Source: Legionella qingyii
GTDB taxonomy: Bacteria > Pseudomonadota > Gammaproteobacteria > Legionellales > Legionellaceae
Direction: 5' to 3'
Assembly (NCBI RefSeq): GCF_003184185.1
Contig: NZ_QHJG01000061.1
Coordinates: 1-10,801 of the forward strand
Length of the DNA stretch: 10,801 bases
Part shown: positions 8,037 to 10,801 of the stretch, piece after piece
Layout of the letters: every line of letters begins with the position of its first letter
Numbering within the stretch: position 1 is the stretch's first letter
Notes under the pieces: model-generated
The model's database searches: none
The model's input: only the letters and a program-made list of their open reading frames with translations
What the model was told of the DNA's origin: nothing
Made by a program: the position numbers and the translations under genes

Positions 8037-8066
8037 CCCCGAATTAAGATATCGCTTAATTCGGGG
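8037..8066. terminator. Bidirectional intrinsic terminator between convergent genes
   Basis: A perfect 12-bp stem: CCCCGAATTAAG (8037-8048) pairs with CTTAATTCGGGG (8055-8066) around an ATATCG loop. It lies 17 nt after the oxidoreductase stop codon and 15 nt before the end of the convergent lipoprotein gene, so it can serve both. The flanks are T-rich but without a long T-run (TAAATTATTT on the plus side, ATGAGTTATTATG on the minus side). Confidence 0.85.
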
Positions 8067-8081
8067 TAAATTATTTAGGGT

Positions 8082-8597
8082 CTATTGTTGCACATTACTC
8101 CAGTTAATCACTGAAGCACTGCTTTTGATTTCGGGTGGTAATGAATTTAATGCCTTTTGTGCTTCTTCTGCAGTGCCATATGTTCCGTATACTCCCTTAT
8201 AACGTGTTTTGCCATCACGCTCATATTTGATTTGAGCCATCCGATCTTTTTTAGGTGCTTTGTAAAGAACTTGTGCCACTTGAGATGCCTTATCACCTTC
8301 TGTCAACTCAATAGTGTAACCTTGTGGATTTTGACTATTTACCCAAGTCTGATCTCTATCCTTAAAAGAAACGGGAGAATGTAATTCACCAACATGGTAC
8401 GAATCAGGAACATTAACTTCCTGTTTTTGTTGATATCTATAGTCATAATTAACCATACGGTTACTATTCATAGAATATGGTTCTGTAATATCAGTGTATG
8501 AGTAAGCGGGATATGTGAGGTATTCACTGTCCTTAGTACAAGAAGACATAATGAAAGCACAAATTACCATGAGTGCTAAGTTTATTTTCTTATCCAT
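8082..8597 (-). CDS. SPOR-domain lipoprotein
   Basis: A predicted envelope lipoprotein. The N-terminus has lysines, a hydrophobic stretch and a lipobox-like I-M-S-S-C, with the acceptor Cys at residue 20 of the 171-residue form. A low-complexity linker rich in Tyr, Asn, Ser and Gln follows (about 21-85). The C-terminal part from about 90 (QGYTIEL ... TRYKGVYGTYGTAEEAQKAL ... SVINW) fits a SPOR domain, which binds glycan strands lacking stem peptides at division septa. Two in-frame ATGs exist, at 8603 and 8597. AGGGGA (8604-8609) abuts the first and is 6 nt from the second, so 8597 is preferred (171 rather than 173 residues). It is transcribed alone, divergent from dgt and convergent with the oxidoreductase. 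A role in cell division or peptidoglycan remodelling is likely but unproven. Confidence 0.87.
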   Translation of the reverse strand: MDKKINLALMVICAFIMSSCTKDSEYLTYPAYSYTDITEPYSMNSNRMVNYDYRYQQKQEVNVPDSYHVGELHSPVSFKDRDQTWVNSQNPQGYTIELTEGDKASQVAQVLYKAPKKDRMAQIKYERDGKTRYKGVYGTYGTAEEAQKALNSLPPEIKSSASVINWSNVQQ

Positions 8598-8603
8598 TGT
8601 CAT

Positions 8604-8609
8604 TCCCCT
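8604..8609 (-). promoter_or_regulatory. Shine-Dalgarno that decides the lipoprotein start
   Basis: On the minus strand AGGGGA runs directly into the first ATG (8601-8603) with no spacing, and lies 6 nt from the second ATG (8595-8597). Normal spacing favours the second start. Confidence 0.6.
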
Positions 8610-8680
8610 ATTTATAGTTCTTATTATTCACTTCTTGACTACTATATCTACATAATAAGAAAAAACTTTAGAAAATTGAG

Positions 8681-8709
8681 TTGTGAAAGGACAAATTTTG
8701 TCTTACAGT
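8681..8709 (+). promoter_or_regulatory. Candidate sigma-70 promoter for dgt
   Basis: TTGTGA (8681-8686, 4/6) and TACAGT (8704-8709, 4/6) are separated by exactly 17 nt. The predicted start near 8716 would give a leader of about 25 nt to the ATG at 8741. No strong Shine-Dalgarno precedes that ATG. Another TTGACT occurs at 8635-8640 but lacks a well-spaced -10. Confidence 0.4.
8690..8702. promoter_or_regulatory. Dyad in the dgt promoter spacer, possible operator
   Basis: GACAAA (8690-8695) and TTTGTC (8697-8702) form a perfect 6-bp dyad around one base, lying wholly between the candidate -35 and -10 boxes. This is a typical place for a repressor to bind. No regulator is identified, and a 6-bp dyad can occur by chance. 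Confidence 0.3.
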
Positions 8710-8740
8710 AATTATTTTTTTATTCCTACGGCAAAAACTT

Positions 8741-10066
8741 ATGTGGACACATCGACGTTCGGGACAAACAAATCAAAGAGGAAACCTGGATCATCGGGAT
8801 CCTTATGAACGAGATCGAACTCGAGTAATTCACTGCCCAGCGTTCAGACGACTACAAAGAAAAACACAAATTTTAGGAACTGATGAAGGTGATTTTCATC
8901 GAACTCGCCTGACTCATTCTCTGGAGGTCGATTCAATAGGACGCAGCATTGTACACAATCTCTTGATGAACCAAGAAAAGCACATTGCGCTAGCAGGTTT
9001 ATTACCTAATGATGATCTGATCTCTGTTATTTGTTTACTTCACGATATTGGTCATCCACCTTTTGGTCATGGTGGTGAAGTAGCGCTAAATTATATGATG
9101 CGTGATTATGGAGGATTTGAAGCAAATGGCCAAACGCTACGATTACTAACCAAAGTAGAGAGCAGTTATGGCGTCTATGGTCTTGATTTAACCCGACGTG
9201 CGCTGCTTGGTATTTTAAAATATCCAGTGAAACGCTCTACTGTTGTTGCCCCTAAACAAGCACCCGTTCATGAATCCATCCATAAAACCATCAAAATTAA
9301 TGATTGGTTACCGCCCAAAGCTTATTTTGATTGCGAACAACCCGAAATCGATTGGTTGTTATCTCCTTTTTCCAATAGTGATAAAGAATTATTTCAATCC
9401 CTATCACAAATTCCTCGTGGTACAAAAACAGGAAAATCTGCTTATCATAGTTTTGACTGTTCGATTATGGATATTGCAGATGATATTGCTTATGGGGTTC
9501 ATGATCTTGAAGATGCGATTCATTTACGTTTAATAAATCCCTCTCATCTGGATACACCCGAATTTCGACAGTTATTAAATAATACATCGTTAACCGATCG
9601 TCAAAATTTATTAATCGACTCACTATTTTCTTCAGATCTTTACTCAAGAAAACAAACTATTGGAGAAATGGTTAATTATTTTATTACTTCAACCCAAATC
9701 ATAATAACCAATGAACAATTCGAAAATAATTTACTTAAATACAATCTAGCACTCACTCCCGAAGCTAATGCACTTCTGAATTATTTAAAACAATGCATCT
9801 ATACTAATGTCATTGATTCTCAAGAGGCTCGAACTTTTGAGTATGGGGGTCAAACAGTTGTTCTGAGGCTCTTCGATGCCATCAGTTCAAACCCCGGTAG
9901 TTTATTAGATAATAAAAACCGAGTCTTGTTTAAACAAGCGGAGGATGAAACGACTGCTTATCGAATCGTATGCGATTACTTAGCCAATATGACAGATGAG
10001 TATGCATACAGAATGCACGAGCGATTATTTGGGTTTAATACAAGAACAATTTTTGAGCGACTTTAA
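8741..10066 (+). CDS. dgt: Deoxyguanosinetriphosphate triphosphohydrolase-like protein (HD domain)
   Basis: A cytoplasmic HD-superfamily enzyme that hydrolyses dNTPs (classically dGTP) to the deoxynucleoside and triphosphate, trimming nucleotide pools. Length is 441 residues, normal for the dGTPase-like subfamily. The N-terminal RDPYERDRTRVIHCPAFRRL block (20-38 region) is present. The metal ligands are H59 in RLTHSLEV, H101-D102 in LLHDIGHPPFGHGGE, and a later Asp at about 244-248 in DIADDIAYGVHDLED. The conserved tail YRMHERLFG near the C-terminus is present, so the gene is intact. It starts at ATG 8741 with only a weak ribosome-binding site. Some members of this family act as anti-phage dNTP-depleting enzymes. 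This one has the housekeeping-type architecture and no defence-gene neighbours. Its specificity for dGTP versus other dNTPs cannot be read from the sequence. Confidence 0.94.
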   Translation: MWTHRRSGQTNQRGNLDHRDPYERDRTRVIHCPAFRRLQRKTQILGTDEGDFHRTRLTHSLEVDSIGRSIVHNLLMNQEKHIALAGLLPNDDLISVICLLHDIGHPPFGHGGEVALNYMMRDYGGFEANGQTLRLLTKVESSYGVYGLDLTRRALLGILKYPVKRSTVVAPKQAPVHESIHKTIKINDWLPPKAYFDCEQPEIDWLLSPFSNSDKELFQSLSQIPRGTKTGKSAYHSFDCSIMDIADDIAYGVHDLEDAIHLRLINPSHLDTPEFRQLLNNTSLTDRQNLLIDSLFSSDLYSRKQTIGEMVNYFITSTQIIITNEQFENNLLKYNLALTPEANALLNYLKQCIYTNVIDSQEARTFEYGGQTVVLRLFDAISSNPGSLLDNKNRVLFKQAEDETTAYRIVCDYLANMTDEYAYRMHERLFGFNTRTIFERL

Positions 10067-10122
10067 GAATTACTATTAAAAATGAATAGATATCAGGCTC
10101 TGTTGACAATTGCTTCATTAGC

Positions 10123-10398
10123 CTACGTTCGCACTTTATGCAAATCCAGTAAAGGCTGCACTTTAGTTTGTCTCTGTATAGATCCCGCACATAAAGCGGG
10201 GAAGTAGGCGGAATGAAATGAAATGTCAAAGACTCTAGTAATTCCTGTCATCAGATGAACAGCTTTTATCCAGGTTATGGATAATGGTTGATAAATACCT
10301 GCGTTAATCTTTAATACAAAATATAGATCCGATTTAGAGAGCACCAAATTAGACCCGAAAGAGCGCTCGAAAAGATCTAAAAAGTAATACCAAGCACT
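10123..10398 (-). other. Unrecognised open frame, possibly decayed coding DNA
   Basis: The minus strand is open for 91 codons here, ending in TGA or TAG-type stop at the 10123 side, and it begins directly after the TAA (10399-10401) of the broken ORF in the same reading frame. The predicted product contains FLDLFERSFGSNLVLSKSD and INAGIYQPLSITWIKAVHLM, which I do not recognise. There is no convincing start codon (only TTG/GTG at about 10342-10347) and no Shine-Dalgarno. It crosses a GC-rich hairpin, so it may equally be non-coding repeat DNA that happens to be open. Confidence 0.25.
10184..10200. repeat. GC-rich hairpin, possible dispersed intergenic repeat
   Basis: CCCGC (10184-10188) pairs with GCGGG (10196-10200) around ACATAAA. 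The setting (GATCCCGC ... GCGGGGAAG) resembles the short GC-rich dispersed repeats seen between genes in several AT-rich gammaproteobacteria. It has no T-tract, so a terminator role for dgt is doubtful. Confidence 0.45.
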
Positions 10399-10413
10399 TT
10401 AAAATTTTAAAGT
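10396..10413. repeat. 18-bp perfect AT-rich palindrome
   Basis: ACTTTAAAATTTTAAAGT is a perfect self-complementary palindrome centred between 10404 and 10405. It spans the stop codon of the broken minus-strand ORF. It could be a regulator-binding dyad or part of a decayed element. It is all A/T apart from one C/G pair, so it would be weak as a terminator stem. Confidence 0.55.
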
Positions 10414-10606
10414 ATAGGTATGTTCTTTAACGATACGCTTGGATACAGTTTCATCATCGGTAGTAATATGCGGTACTGTAATACTTATGCTGGAATTATC
10501 ATAACATCCACCGTAATTTATATTAATGGTACCTGTATTGATTTTTGGTGTTTTAACACAGGAAGCATTTTTTTTATTAAAAAATGCCGTCAAATTTTAA
10601 TTTCAT
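10399..10606 (-). pseudogene. Small minus-strand gene broken by a +1 frameshift
   Basis: A good Shine-Dalgarno (GAGG at 10615-10618) sits 8 nt before an ATG at 10604-10606 that reads MKLKFDGIF and then hits TAA (10577-10579). In the +1 frame, starting no later than 10593, about 64 codons are open to TAA at 10399-10401, with a varied, protein-like composition (CVKTPKINTGTININYGG, then HITTDDETVSKRIVKEHTY). Removing one T from the 6-T run (minus strand) at the junction would join the two into a protein of about 68 residues. Either the gene is a frameshifted pseudogene, or the homopolymer gives a sequencing error or slippage site. No family is recognised, and two Cys residues remain in the open part. 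Confidence 0.4.
10565..10587. repeat. AT hairpin at the frameshift point
   Basis: GCATTTTTT (10565-10573) and AAAAAATGC (10579-10587) are perfect 9-bp complements around TTATT. The hairpin covers the homopolymer runs where the small minus-strand ORF changes frame, so it could promote replication slippage there. Confidence 0.5.
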
Positions 10607-10748
10607 TTTTATTACCTCGTGACATCATAAATCTTCGCAGAAGAACCATGCTTCATATCGATTAATAAAATATTAAAATGAAAATATTTTATACTTTTTG
10701 GGAGGCTCTAATTATAAGATTAGATAAAAGGATAAATGATTGGCTCTA

Positions 10749-10763
10749 CCCCAAAAAAGGGGG
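10749..10763. terminator. Weak terminator-like hairpin
   Basis: CCCC (10749-10752) and GGGG (10759-10762) flank six A residues and are followed by GCATTTTAATC. The stem is only 4 bp and the T-run is short, so this is a marginal terminator for plus-strand transcription. Confidence 0.25.
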
Positions 10764-10769
10764 CATTTT

Positions 10770-10800
10770 AATCAAGTTAGTCTAGACTAACCCATTGATT
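10770..10800. repeat. 16-bp perfect palindrome with extended outer arms
   Basis: GTTAGTCTAGACTAAC (10776-10791) is fully self-complementary. Outside it AATCAA (10770-10775) pairs with TTGATT (10795-10800) across a 3-nt bulge, giving 14 base pairs per arm. It has no T-tract. It could be an operator for a gene beyond the window edge, a recombination site, or the end of a repeat. Confidence 0.5.
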
Positions 10801-10801
10801 T

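Larger units (their letters stand above)
10067..10801. other. Gene-poor tail after dgt with repeats and broken frames
   Basis: No intact recognisable gene is present in these 735 bp. The stretch holds an unrecognised minus-strand open frame (10123-10398), a broken small minus-strand ORF (10399-10606), a GC-rich hairpin (10184-10200), an 18-bp perfect palindrome (10396-10413), an AT hairpin (10565-10587), a C4/G4 hairpin (10749-10763) and a 16-bp palindrome at the window edge. No clear terminator follows dgt directly. The sequence from 10095 (GGCTCTGTTGACAATTG) resembles an insertion-sequence end in style, but no transposase can be recognised. Confidence 0.6.

Noticed and set aside
8157..8384. 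75-codon plus-strand Cys-rich open frame
   Set aside because: Antisense to the SPOR-domain lipoprotein; the Cys and Phe richness reflects the complement of Lys/Glu-rich codons.
9243..9647. Plus- and minus-strand open frames inside dgt
   Set aside because: Both overlap the conserved dgt frame and look like out-of-frame shadows.
8741..10066. dgt as part of an anti-phage nucleotide-depletion system
   Set aside because: The family includes defence members, but the architecture is the standard housekeeping type, and the neighbours (a SPOR lipoprotein and gene-poor DNA) give no defence context.
10420..10665. 81-codon plus-strand open frame after dgt
   Set aside because: No Shine-Dalgarno. It is antisense to the minus-strand ORF that does have a good ribosome-binding site, and its composition (Ile/Phe/Cys-rich) looks non-coding.
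1..10801. CRISPR array, tRNA or rRNA gene
   Set aside because: No regularly spaced direct repeats and no cloverleaf or rRNA-like stretch were seen on either strand.

Overview
The window is a low-GC, gene-dense gammaproteobacterial chromosome segment. The gene content points to Legionella or a close relative in the Legionellaceae: an AT-rich lepA-lepB-rnc cluster, a type II secretion gspL-gspM pair (lspLM in Legionella nomenclature) detached from the other secretion genes, and AT-biased codon use. This assignment is inferred from family recognition and composition, without a database search.

Layout. Positions 1-438 hold no convincing gene, only short inverted repeats, a weak transposase-like remnant and a strong hairpin just after rnc. 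From 4203 down to 439 on the minus strand lies an apparent operon lepA (TTG start), lepB, a DUF4845-type membrane protein, and rnc (GTG start, overlapping the preceding gene by 11 nt). It links translation, protein export and RNA processing. The 118-bp gap at 4204-4321 separates it from a divergent plus-strand operon: mltB (a periplasmic lytic transglycosylase), gspL and gspM (the inner-membrane platform of the type II secretion system). Junctions in that operon are 2 nt (mltB/gspL) and a 4-nt GTGA overlap (gspL/gspM). A zinc-free MDR/quinone-oxidoreductase-like gene follows at 7015-8019, with its own Shine-Dalgarno sequence.

A near-ideal 12-bp hairpin at 8037-8066 serves as a bidirectional terminator between this gene and a convergent minus-strand gene for a SPOR-domain lipoprotein (8082-8597). 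Divergent from the lipoprotein gene is a complete HD-domain dGTPase-like gene, dgt (8741-10066). A candidate dgt promoter has a short dyad in its spacer.

Positions 10067-10801 contain no intact recognisable gene. On the minus strand there is a broken small ORF (good Shine-Dalgarno, ATG at 10606, frame lost at a homopolymer run near 10580). An open but unrecognised frame follows in register after its stop codon. Several perfect palindromes and GC-rich hairpins are also present, and the stretch looks like decayed or repeat-derived DNA.

I did not find a clear new defence, toxin or mobile system. The core genes look like ordinary housekeeping and secretion genes. The parts that deserve a second look are the two gene-poor flanks, the mltB-gspLM coupling and the pilin-like N-terminus of the DUF4845 protein.
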